DNA from: Glaciimonas sp. CA11.2
GTDB taxonomy: Bacteria; Pseudomonadota; Gammaproteobacteria; Burkholderiales; Burkholderiaceae_D
Assembly: GCF_034314045.1 (NCBI RefSeq)
Contig: NZ_JAVIWL010000001.1
Coordinates: 1,798,001-1,862,000 of the forward strand
Direction: 5' to 3'
Length of the DNA stretch: 64,000 nucleotides
Below the pieces are notes generated by a model. The model ran no database searches. It was given only the letters and a program-made list of their open reading frames with translations, and was not told where the DNA came from. Within the stretch, counting starts at the first letter, position 1, and every line of letters starts with the position of its first letter. Positions 33,606 to 41,986 of this stretch are shown in pieces. The position numbers were made by a program, and so were the translations under genes.

Positions 33606-33723
33606 TTCAAACTAAATCGATCCGCACGTCCAATTTATTGAGGTAAGTGTGAAGATGCCTTGGCTTTGCAACGTTGGTGCAATAAACCCAATCGTCAGTG
33701 ATTCGGTCCAGTCGAGCAATGCT

Positions 33724-34824
33724 TTACTCTCCACCTTTTTCTAATGGTTTTGCCCGCAATCTGCACACCGACATCCAATACTCCAAGCTCAATCGCACAG
33801 TATTTTTGATTGTTCGGACTGGATCCAAATGCCGAATATAATAAAAGACGGAAAACCTTTCACTTTCGGTGATGGTGGTCCGATAAGAAGGGAGATCAGT
33901 TCCACGGGCATCCGTGCCTATCGGCGCTTTGACGGCACCCTTCCAATAAAAATACTCGCGTAGAAGCGCAGACAATGCAGAGGAGGAAGAAGATGAGCCG
34001 TTATGGGTCACCCATGCCATGAACTTGCTTTGCTGAAGATTTTCGCTTCGTGGAGCAGGATCAATACGAAACATATGTCTATAAGGGAAAGGTATTACTT
34101 CGGCTGCGTGGGCCACTTGTTCAGCAGGGATACATGGACTCCAGCGGGTCGAATCGCGACTTGAACGACTATAAAAATTAAAAAATAAACGACAAGTCGA
34201 TGTATCGGTCGAATTTTCTGCGCGTCCATGCCATGCTTCAGGTGTAAAAAAGATGACGTCGCCAGCTGCACCGGTCAACTGGGCTTCGCGCTTGTGATCA
34301 AGCATGATGTTTGACATGCAAAAAACAGGTGGTGGCGTATTCCGATGAGTGCCAGGAACGAGGCAGGTACTGCCGCTGCGCCAACCAATATCGTCCAACG
34401 GCATCGTGATAGACACAGAACCATGCTCGTCTTTGTGATAGCCCATTCTTCCAGTGCCCGGAGGAACTACTTGTAGCCATACGTTGGACAAATAAAAATC
34501 CCGGCCAACGACCCGCTCTATGGTTTCATAAACAGCAGGATTTTGTAAAGGCAAAAAAAGATCCGGCTCTATAAAACCAGCGTTATGATAAATCAGCGTA
34601 GGGGCGCGATCGTTGGGTAAGGGCGGCGTTGTTCGGGGGAGCATCTTTGTCGATCCAAAACCCTCAGAATGATCAAATCCATTGGGATATGCCGCTCTTA
34701 ATCTATTGGCCGCAGCCAATACTCGATCCACAACTTCCGGTCCATTCGGTTGAACAAAACGAAAATACCCGTTTGTAAAAAACTGCGCCAGATCGTGCAT
34801 GCTAAGTTGATTTGGAATGGACAT
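33724..34824 (-). CDS. PhyH-family Fe(II)/2-oxoglutarate dioxygenase
   Basis: The 366-residue protein resembles phytanoyl-CoA dioxygenases. The HxD iron-binding pair lies in GYHKDEHGSVSITMPLDDIG, the distal histidine in FFTPEAWHGRAENS, and the 2-oxoglutarate-binding arginine probably in STCRLFFNFYS. GSTCLVPGTHR is the typical strand before the distal motif. Family members hydroxylate diverse small molecules, natural products or cell-surface components. The gene is isolated from any pathway and lies between a permease remnant and a gene-poor stretch, which suggests acquisition by transfer. The substrate is unknown. Confidence 0.88.
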   Translation of the reverse strand: MSIPNQLSMHDLAQFFTNGYFRFVQPNGPEVVDRVLAAANRLRAAYPNGFDHSEGFGSTKMLPRTTPPLPNDRAPTLIYHNAGFIEPDLFLPLQNPAVYETIERVVGRDFYLSNVWLQVVPPGTGRMGYHKDEHGSVSITMPLDDIGWRSGSTCLVPGTHRNTPPPVFCMSNIMLDHKREAQLTGAAGDVIFFTPEAWHGRAENSTDTSTCRLFFNFYSRSSRDSTRWSPCIPAEQVAHAAEVIPFPYRHMFRIDPAPRSENLQQSKFMAWVTHNGSSSSSSALSALLREYFYWKGAVKAPIGTDARGTDLPSYRTTITESERFSVFYYIRHLDPVRTIKNTVRLSLEYWMSVCRLRAKPLEKGGE

Positions 34825-35450
34825 GGGAACCTGACCGAAAGTTTATAATTAAATATCGAATGGTAGAGGATAGCCGTATTTACTACCCTGCAAGGAAAAT
34901 ATTTGAGATGGCGAATACGTGCGCAAAGCTTTCGGAGCAAACGGCTGGGGATAGCCATAATGGGCGATCATCACCGCCTTTTACCCAGCTCAGAGAACGC
35001 GGTGAACGCCAAGGGCGCAGAGAGCGTTTACCGCAATAAGCCGCTGGTTTGTCCAGGGAAGCGCTGATTTATTCGTTTAAAGATGGTTGCGGTGATGTGC
35101 GCCGTCATTGGCCCGACCGGCTATGATTCTGACGTCATGTCTTATGACGATGTTTGTCGCGACGACTATTTCAAGACGGAAATAAAAGTGCTAATTTTTT
35201 GAAAGCAGGGGAAATTTTAGAGGGGCGTTCTACACTGGAAGCCGCTTCACATCGCGACAAAACTACCTTTGTACCAAGCAATTGAGAATTTATTCTACGG
35301 ACGATTCGCATGGTTTAAATCATGGCGCGTGTTGAGCCAAACTATATGCAAAGAATAGGCATTGGTGACTTTGGTGAACGACAAAAAAGCCACTGTAAGC
35401 AAAGAAAGGGCAAAACAAACGCCCTCTCTTGCACAGCGCAACAACGGTAA
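34825..35450. other. Gene-poor interval between PhyH and amino-acid permease genes
   Basis: No convincing gene is present in these 626 bases. A 75-codon forward frame (34812-35039) begins inside the PhyH gene and shows no family features. A hairpin CGTCAT-GTCTT-ATGACG lies at 35133-35149. The composition is heterogeneous, consistent with decayed or inserted DNA. Confidence 0.5.
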
Positions 35451-36842
35451 TTATCTCGCCCTGACGCCACTCACGCCCTGATTGTGGTGCGGCGCAAGGC
35501 GCAGCGCGTAATACAGGATGGTCAACAGTACCAGCCATAACGGACCAACCATGAGCGCAACGCGGGTGTCCGGGAAATAGGCCATCAAACCTATTACCAG
35601 CGCTAAAAATGCCAATGCGATCCATGAGCCATAAGGCCAGAAAGGCATCTTGAAAGCGAGCGCTTTCCGTTCGGTTGGAGACAAAGATGCGCGGAAGCGC
35701 ATTTGCGTGACCAGAATCACGCCCCATGTCCAGATCGCGCCAAAGGTTGACACTGAGGTGACCCACATGAACACTTTTTCTGGCACCAGATAGTTTAGCA
35801 ATACTCCGAATAACAGCGCAACGACCGATGTCAGGACCGCCCAGCGTGGCACGCCGTTGGCCGATGTTTCAGCAAATGCGCGTGGTGCGTGACCTTGTTC
35901 TGCCAGATTAAACAACATCCGACCGGTGCTGAAAATGCCGCCGTTGCATGACGATAGCGCAGCGGTGAGGACGACAAAGTTAATGATGCCAGCGGCAGTC
36001 TTGATGCCAAGGCGCTCAAAGGTCATGACGAACGGACTGCCCTGGACGCCAATTCCATTCCATGGATAGATCGATAGGATGACAAACAGCGCGCCGACGT
36101 AAAAGATCAGAATGCGCCAGAACACCGAGTTGATGGCATCCGGGATCGATTTTTTGGGATTGGCTGCTTCGCCCGCGGTCAGGCCGATCATTTCTACGCC
36201 CAAATAGGCAAACATGACCATCTGAAATGACATGAGCACGCCTTGTACGCCGTGGGGTAAGAATCCTCCGTGGCTCCATAGATTCGAAATACCGATGGCA
36301 ACGCCATGATTACCGAGGCCAAAAATGATCATGCCAAAGCCACCGACGATCATGAGTACGATGGTGACCACTTTGATCAATGCGAACCAGAATTCAAATT
36401 CACCATACGCTTTCACCGCTAATAGATTGACGGAACCCATCGCGGCTAATGCGGCTAATGCCCAAATCCAGCGTGGCACGTCAGGGAACCAGATACCCAT
36501 GTAAATACCGACGGCGGTAATTTCTGCGATACACGTCACCAGCCATAAAAACCAGTAGTTCCAGCCAGTCAGATATCCCGCCAACGGGCCTATATAGTCT
36601 TTTGCATAGCGGCTGAACGATCCTGCAACCGGGTTGTGTACGGACATTTCACCCAGTGCGCGCATGATCAGAAATATGACTGCACCGCCGATAATGTAGG
36701 CCAGCATAATGCCGGGTCCAGCCATTTTGATGGCATTGGCTGATCCTAAGAACAGCCCGACGCCGATTGCTGCGCCAAGTGCCATGAGGCGAATCTGGCG
36801 TTCGCCCAAGCCACGATGAAGGCCCTGATCGGTTTTTTTCAT
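35451..36842 (-). CDS. APC-family amino-acid permease (AnsP/CycA/ProY type)
   Basis: The 463-residue protein has twelve predicted membrane helices and the amino-acid transporter family signature: LGERQIRLMALGAAIGVGLFLGSANAIKMAGPG, RALGEMSVHNPVAGSFSRYA, YLTGWNYWFLWLVTCIAEITA and TAGEAANPKKSIPDAINSV. It imports an amino acid by proton symport. The ATG at 36842 follows CAGGAGATGAAAC. A decayed copy of its 3' portion lies about 2 kb away at 33517-33605. Confidence 0.92.
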   Translation of the reverse strand: MKKTDQGLHRGLGERQIRLMALGAAIGVGLFLGSANAIKMAGPGIMLAYIIGGAVIFLIMRALGEMSVHNPVAGSFSRYAKDYIGPLAGYLTGWNYWFLWLVTCIAEITAVGIYMGIWFPDVPRWIWALAALAAMGSVNLLAVKAYGEFEFWFALIKVVTIVLMIVGGFGMIIFGLGNHGVAIGISNLWSHGGFLPHGVQGVLMSFQMVMFAYLGVEMIGLTAGEAANPKKSIPDAINSVFWRILIFYVGALFVILSIYPWNGIGVQGSPFVMTFERLGIKTAAGIINFVVLTAALSSCNGGIFSTGRMLFNLAEQGHAPRAFAETSANGVPRWAVLTSVVALLFGVLLNYLVPEKVFMWVTSVSTFGAIWTWGVILVTQMRFRASLSPTERKALAFKMPFWPYGSWIALAFLALVIGLMAYFPDTRVALMVGPLWLVLLTILYYALRLAPHHNQGVSGVRAR

Positions 36843-37384
36843 TGTTTCATCTCCTGTTTTTTTTAACGTATGGACAATCAGATTGCCAATTTTTGGAACG
36901 GCAATCTGACGTAGCCTTGTCCCGGACCTGCTGTTAATATTTTTGAACGCAATGCGTTAGCGGCTAAGGAAGCATCGTTTTAAGATGTCATAGCGCCCTC
37001 TGCGCCACGATTATTTCCTTACCGACGATTCCTCCAGCCGGTGTTTATTGCTGCAAAAAGGCCATCTAATTCAATGTAGCGCTATGCTAACGCTCAGTAA
37101 GTAAGATTTGTAACCAAAAAACAGTTGAATTTCAGCAATAAATCATAAATAGATAAGCAGCTATGACAACGGCTTTAAGGGGATATTAAAAATGTCGCCG
37201 GCTTCTGAACCGGCAGTCAAGCCGTGTGTCAAAGTGTGTGTCCAGGATTTTGCTTAATGTTTCGATAAGAAGTTTTTTCGGACAAAATATGTGTATTGCT
37301 TTTAACCAATTGATCTTATCAATGCCGAGAAGGACGAGTCAGTTGTCGCTAATTTTGCATTTATGATCAAACGAGGATAAATAT
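36843..37384. promoter_or_regulatory. Intergenic region upstream of the permease, with inverted repeat
   Basis: The 542 bases contain no gene I can support. CAGATTGCC at 36879-36887 and GGCAATCTG at 36900-36908 form a perfect 9-bp inverted repeat about 35 bases before the permease start. They could be an operator or leader hairpin. The rest is AT-rich and would hold the promoters of the permease and of the small membrane protein. Confidence 0.5.
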
Positions 37385-37720
37385 ATGTTGCCAGGTGCGG
37401 AGGCAAATCCCAATGCGTGGACGGGTGTGGAAATGATTTTCATCTGCCTGTTTGCTTCGCTTTACTTTTCCTGCCTGTTTTTTTCTATCTGGAAAGGGTG
37501 TCGATCCGTTCGCCGACGCTGGTACTGGATAACCTGCGCAGGGCTTATCATTGTCGGGACGACGGGTATGATCTTTGCCGTTCCGGACTCACCAACCAGC
37601 GGCGAAATGCCGCGCCAATTCGGGCTTGGCGCAAGCCTCATGATGTTAGGTTTACTCGGCACAGCTATTGGTGCCACTCGCGGATTACTGCGTCGCGCCT
37701 TTGGTCGGCTAGTCCATTGA
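37385..37720 (+). CDS. Small membrane protein of unknown function
   Basis: The 111-residue protein has three likely membrane helices (GVEMIFICLFASLYFSCLFF, WYWITCAGLIIVGTTGMIFA and SLMMLGLLGTAIGATRGLL) joined by arginine-rich loops. The gene begins with ATG 37385 after an AT-rich leader containing GAGGATAA. I do not recognise a family. A second frame over the same bases (37417-37752) has no such hydrophobic pattern and is rejected. Confidence 0.65.
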   Translation: MLPGAEANPNAWTGVEMIFICLFASLYFSCLFFSIWKGCRSVRRRWYWITCAGLIIVGTTGMIFAVPDSPTSGEMPRQFGLGASLMMLGLLGTAIGATRGLLRRAFGRLVH

Positions 37721-38021
37721 ATTCGAGTTGGTTGAAGGGGCTGTCCATTTAGATTTACCCAGCGCTAAGATGATGCGCCGAATACCAAAGAACCGGACTT
37801 TTTGATTGATGTCGTGTCGGTGTGCGTGTGCACAGGCGGCCTCTAATTCAAATGCATTCCGCGCCGATCTCGTCGCCGCAATGTCTGACGATAGTTTCCC
37901 GCCGCACCAATCATGTCGTGTCTAGACAAAGATCAACAAAAAACTTCGGCCAGGATTGCTCCAATGCCGTTGATGAAAGCTTGCTCTATCAAACTAAACT
38001 TTCTCATTAAAAAAGGACCGT

Positions 38022-38876
38022 ATGATCCTTCGACTTATCAGTGGTTTGGTCTTGACCTTGGCATTACAGAATGCGGTATTTGCGGGCCAAAGCTGTTCAG
38101 AAACGACCCCGAGTCCCAGCTCTGTCCGGATGGCCTTCAATAGCGCTAGCAAGCTTTCAAAAACACTAGACAAGGAACAGCCACAAGTTGCGTTAATTGC
38201 CCGCGTCGGCTCGGATTTGTCTAAGTACGGATTACGTTATTCCCACATTGCTTTCGTTCTTAAAGATCCAGCATCTGGTACTTGGCGCACCATGCATTTG
38301 CTCAACGCATGCGGTACTGCTACCTCGGCAATCTGGAAAGAGGGTTTGGCTAATTTTTTCCTTGATGATTTATTTAGCTTCGATTCGCTGTTAATGATTC
38401 CGTCTCCGGCGGCGCAGAAAAAAATTCTGGCAAAGCTTTCAAATCCAGCCGATTATCTTGCTTTATTTACCCCGCATTACAACATGCTGGCCTATTCATT
38501 TGCGACCCGTTATGAAAATTCGTATCAATGGGTATTGGAATTGCTAACCGTTATGCTTGCTGAAAACGTAAAAATAGACAGCCGTGAAAAAGCGCAACAA
38601 TGGTTAAAGTTGATGGAATATGAACCCACCACGTTGGCGCTTGGTCCGATGACAAGGCTAGGCGGTCGCCTGTTTCGTGCAAATATTGCGTTCGACGATC
38701 ACCCTGGCAAGCGGCGATACGCGGATCAAATTGACATCGTCAGCGTGGTGTCAATGACGCATTTCCTGAAAAAAATTGATCCTGCAGCAAAGCTAATCTT
38801 TGTGGCGGAGCCTGAAGTAGCGCCGCCATCTACTGCATTGGCTGCGTATCCATGCGAAGCGCCTGATCGTCCGTAA
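38022..38876 (+). CDS. DUF2145-family secreted protein
   Basis: The 284-residue protein has a signal peptide (LRLISGLVLTLALQNAVFAGQ) and the DUF2145 blocks: QVALIARVGSDLSKYGLRYSHIAFVLKD, TWRTMHLLNACGTATSAIWKEGLANFF, and a C-terminal YADQIDIVSVVSMTHFLKK. The invariant histidine and cysteine in these blocks suggest an NlpC/P60-like or peptidase-type fold, but no activity is established. It is periplasmic. The 301 bases before it carry no gene. Confidence 0.85.
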   Translation: MILRLISGLVLTLALQNAVFAGQSCSETTPSPSSVRMAFNSASKLSKTLDKEQPQVALIARVGSDLSKYGLRYSHIAFVLKDPASGTWRTMHLLNACGTATSAIWKEGLANFFLDDLFSFDSLLMIPSPAAQKKILAKLSNPADYLALFTPHYNMLAYSFATRYENSYQWVLELLTVMLAENVKIDSREKAQQWLKLMEYEPTTLALGPMTRLGGRLFRANIAFDDHPGKRRYADQIDIVSVVSMTHFLKKIDPAAKLIFVAEPEVAPPSTALAAYPCEAPDRP

Positions 38877-39011
38877 AAAGTTAGGACCTAATCCATGCTT
38901 CGTCACCGCTTAAACTTTTTGGTGCCGAAGCGGATTGAAGTAATAACATTAAGTTCTTGGCGCGCGTTTTAACCTATCGGACTGTCAAAGTCAGCACAAT
39001 AGTCGGCGTTC

Positions 39012-40093
39012 TCAAAGACCAAGTGCAACACCTTCTGCTGTAAGGTGCCGCCATGGCGAAAATTTACAAACATTTAACTACTCAGGAACGCGCCGTCGTC
39101 ATGACCATGCGCGACGACCTGTGCTCCACCCGATCCATTGCTAAACGCCTTTGCCGTTCAGCCAGCACGATTAGCCGCGAACTCAAACGCACCAGCGGTG
39201 CCGGCGTCTACGATGCCAATCTGGCCCACGCACAATGCCAGGCGCGTCGTGTCCTGCCGCGACGTCTTCCCAAACTGCACGCGGACGGGGCCTTGTTCCA
39301 GGTCGTCCGGCATCAGCTAAAACTCCTCTGGTCGCCGCAGCAAATAGCGCGCAAACTCAGGGCCCTTTGGCCCGACAATTCTGAGAAATCTGTGTCCCAC
39401 GAGACCATCTACAACGCCATCTACTTGCACCCACGCGGCGAACTCAAGCGTGAGCTGATTGCCTGCCTGCGTCACCACAACCAGGTCCGTAAGCCACGCA
39501 GCCGTGGCACCGATCGCCGGGGTCAGATCCCAGATATGCAGAGCATCCACATCCGGCCTCCAGAGGTCGAGGACCGCCTCATTCCCGGCCATTGGGAAGG
39601 GGACTTGATCAAGGGTGCCGGCAACCGCTCATCGGTGGGCACGCTGGTCGAGCGCACGACCGGCTTTGTGGTGCTCGCCAAGATGGACAACGCAACCACC
39701 AAAGCGGTCGTCGACAGCTTCTCGGCGGTGCTCAACCGCGAGCCGGCAGCGATGCGCAAGACCATGACTTACGACCAAGGGCGCGAGATGCACGGCCACA
39801 AAATCCTCACCGAGCGCACCGGTGTTCAGATCTATTTCGCCGACCCGCACAGCCCTTGGCAGCGCGGGTCAAATGAAAATACCAACGGCTTGTTGCGCCA
39901 ATACATGCCCAAGGGTTCGGACCTGTCGATCTACTCTCAGGACGAACTCGACGCCATCGCCTTGTCGCTCAATACGCGTCCAAGAGCAAGGCTCGATTAT
40001 GAGTCGCCACTCGTCGTTTATACTCAGCACATCGCGTTGCTACAACATCCGACTGACACTGTTAATTAACCCAGTGTTGCGCTTGGTATTTGA
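39012..40093 (+). mobile_element. IS30-family insertion sequence
   Basis: Imperfect 20-base terminal inverted repeats lie at 39012-39031 (TCAAAGACCAAGTGCAACAC) and 40074-40093, whose complement reads TCAAATACCAAGCGCAACAC. They enclose a single full-length transposase gene. The element, about 1.08 kb, sits in the gap between the DUF2145 gene and the FecI-type sigma gene and disrupts no recognisable gene. A target duplication of the usual 2-3 bases could not be confirmed. Confidence 0.85.
39053..40069 (+). CDS. IS30-family transposase
   Basis: The 338-residue protein has the IS30 N-terminal HTH (KHLTTQERAVVMTMRDDLCSTRSIAKRLCRSASTISRELKR). Its DDE catalytic core has GHWEGDLIKGAGNRSSVGTLVERTTGF, MTYDQGREMHGHK and DPHSPWQRGSNENTNGLLRQYMPKG with the final glutamate. 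All elements are intact, so the copy is potentially active. Confidence 0.95.
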   Translation: MAKIYKHLTTQERAVVMTMRDDLCSTRSIAKRLCRSASTISRELKRTSGAGVYDANLAHAQCQARRVLPRRLPKLHADGALFQVVRHQLKLLWSPQQIARKLRALWPDNSEKSVSHETIYNAIYLHPRGELKRELIACLRHHNQVRKPRSRGTDRRGQIPDMQSIHIRPPEVEDRLIPGHWEGDLIKGAGNRSSVGTLVERTTGFVVLAKMDNATTKAVVDSFSAVLNREPAAMRKTMTYDQGREMHGHKILTERTGVQIYFADPHSPWQRGSNENTNGLLRQYMPKGSDLSIYSQDELDAIALSLNTRPRARLDYESPLVVYTQHIALLQHPTDTVN

Positions 40094-40232
40094 AACCGCC
40101 GTCCTTTAACATCATTGGCAATGTGGGAAGTCCATTCACCTCAGACACCCACGTTGGCAATTCATCTCTCTTTGCCTTCAATTAAAGATAAGAAAATTTC
40201 GCATTGCTCCTAAGATAAATCGTTAACAAGTA

Positions 40233-40259
40233 GTAAATGCGAATCATTTCTATTATAAT
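40233..40259 (+). promoter_or_regulatory. Fur-box-like site overlapping a promoter -10 element
   Basis: AAATG and CATTT at 40235-40249 form an inverted repeat around CGAAT, resembling a Fur box, and a perfect TATAAT follows at 40254-40259. Fur repression under iron sufficiency would suit the downstream FecI/FecR/TonB receptor genes. Confidence 0.55.
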
Positions 40260-40319
40260 TGCCCAAGAAGCGTTTCTCTTGCGCAACTTTCATCCCTTCT
40301 GGTTTTACCTTAACAAGCT

Positions 40320-40874
40320 TTGTTAACCGCGCGTCATCGCGTCCCGATCGTGTCCAGCTCCAGCACTCCGTTAAACAATACGCTTGCGAGTTTCAAAACT
40401 ATCTACAGCAATCATCACGGTTGGTTGTATAGCTGGTTATGGCGCAAACTTGGTTCGAGAGACGACGCGGCGGAACTGGCGCAGGATACATTTGTGCGTT
40501 TGTTGGCCAATAAATCTGCAACAGGTCTGCTTGAGCCACGCGCTTATCTGAGCACGATCGCTAATGGGTTGGTCGTCAATCATTGGCGGCGATTGTCATT
40601 GGAGCGGGCTTATCTGTCTGCGCTGGCGGCGCGACCAGAGATGGCAATGCCATCGCCAGAAGAGCGCGCCTTGGTGATGGAAACCTTATTTCAAATTGAT
40701 ACGATGCTCGATAAGTTGTCGACCAAGGCACGGCAAGCTTTTTTGTTGGCGCAACTCGACGGGCTGACGTACGGTCAGATTGCGATTCAACTTGGCGTTT
40801 CAGATCGTATGGTGCGCAAATATATGGCGCAGGCAATGTTGCAATGCGTATTACTGGTGGAGTTGGCGGGATGA
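40320..40874 (+). CDS. fecI: FecI-type ECF sigma factor
   Basis: The product is up to 184 residues. Region 2 is seen in WRKLGSRDDAAELAQDTFVRLLA and AYLSTIANGLVVNHWRR. Region 4 is seen in LSTKARQAFLLAQLDGLTYGQIAIQLGVSDRMVRKYMAQAM. It should direct RNA polymerase to the receptor gene downstream when the FecR/TonB pathway signals. The start is uncertain: the frame begins at TTG 40320, and GTG 40350 is an alternative, neither with a good ribosome site. The stop overlaps fecR. Confidence 0.9.
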   Translation: MLTARHRVPIVSSSSTPLNNTLASFKTIYSNHHGWLYSWLWRKLGSRDDAAELAQDTFVRLLANKSATGLLEPRAYLSTIANGLVVNHWRRLSLERAYLSALAARPEMAMPSPEERALVMETLFQIDTMLDKLSTKARQAFLLAQLDGLTYGQIAIQLGVSDRMVRKYMAQAMLQCVLLVELAG

Positions 40875-41881
40875 TCGATAAAGGCGTTTATCTGCCGCCT
40901 CCGCGCGCCAATCCGCCGGGTTCGGGCGCAAAAGACTTTAGCGTGTTGCAGGAAGCGGCAGAATGGTTTGCCGTGCTGCGATCCGAGAAAGCAAATGCCT
41001 ACGATCACCGCCGTTGGGCTGTGTGGATCAATGCCACACCGTTGCATGCTGAGGCGTGGAGTCGTGTCGAGGCGGTCAATCAACAGTTTGGGTTGTTGTC
41101 TGCGGTACCAGCACACGCAGCGCTATCGGCACCCGGGCGCCAGCGACGCACGTTGGTGAAGTCTTTGGTCGCGCTGTGCGTCATGGTTGCTGTTGGTGAT
41201 ACGGCTCTGGATACCTATTCGGCGCGCACTTATCTGGCCTCGATGAAAGCGCAATATCGGACCTATATCGGGCGAACGCGTAAGCTGACACTTGAGGATG
41301 GTACTGTCGTGTGGCTCAACACTGACAGCGCGGTGGATGTTTACTACACCGGTTCTACGCGGCAAATACGATTGCGCGCTGGTGAAATATTAGTGCAAAG
41401 CGCACACGACACACAAATTCCTGCCCGTCCGCTGGAAGTATCCACGCCAGACGGTCAGGTGCGCGCACTCGGAACGCGGTTTACCGTGCGATATCAGGAA
41501 ACCGGGTCGGCTGTTGCTGTGTTCGAAGGAGCAGTGGAGATAAGTCTGGCTAAAAGTAACGCAATCCAGTTGGCGCAAGCCGGATTCGCACGTGATTTCG
41601 GTGTTAGCTGGATCGGTGCGTCCAGAGTCAGCGACGAAAGTCGCGCAGCGTGGGTGAATGCATTGCTGACACCGGATAACATGCGTCTCGACGATTTTTT
41701 GGCAGAGTTGGGCCGTTACCGTCATGGTTACTTGGGATGCGCTCCCGAAGTGGCGTATTTGCGGTTGGTGGGCGTCTATCCGCTGGCCGATACTGACCGT
41801 ATTCTGACGACGCTGGCAGCAACGCTGCCGGTTCATATCAGACGCAGATCATCGTGGTGGGTGACTGTAGAAGCGCTCTGA
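40871..41881 (+). CDS. fecR: FecR-type anti-sigma/sensor protein
   Basis: ATG 40871 (MIDKGVYLPPPRANP) overlaps the fecI stop and gives 336 residues. The cytoplasmic N-terminus holds EWFAVLRSEKANAYDHRRWAVWI, matching the DUF4880 sigma-binding motif. One membrane span follows (VKSLVALCVMVAVGDTAL). The periplasmic FecR domain then reads KLTLEDGTVVWLNTDSAVDV, RQIRLRAGEILVQSAHD and RALGTRFTVRYQE. It relays receptor occupancy from the periplasm to the sigma factor. Confidence 0.92.
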   Translation: MIDKGVYLPPPRANPPGSGAKDFSVLQEAAEWFAVLRSEKANAYDHRRWAVWINATPLHAEAWSRVEAVNQQFGLLSAVPAHAALSAPGRQRRTLVKSLVALCVMVAVGDTALDTYSARTYLASMKAQYRTYIGRTRKLTLEDGTVVWLNTDSAVDVYYTGSTRQIRLRAGEILVQSAHDTQIPARPLEVSTPDGQVRALGTRFTVRYQETGSAVAVFEGAVEISLAKSNAIQLAQAGFARDFGVSWIGASRVSDESRAAWVNALLTPDNMRLDDFLAELGRYRHGYLGCAPEVAYLRLVGVYPLADTDRILTTLAATLPVHIRRRSSWWVTVEAL

Positions 41882-41986
41882 TATTTTCTGTTAAGAAATA
41901 TTTTTATAAAAATGGTTCCGCTTTTGGGATATCGCTTGGCAATGGATAAACAGTTGTTGCCATTGATGATTACCTTAAGGATTTCC

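Noticed and set aside
34812..35039. 75-codon forward frame upstream of the PhyH gene
   Set aside because: It starts inside the opposite-strand PhyH gene, has no ribosome site and a low-complexity charged end; no family features.
37417..37752. Alternative 111-codon frame over the small membrane protein
   Set aside because: The competing frame at 37385 has three good membrane helices; this one does not.
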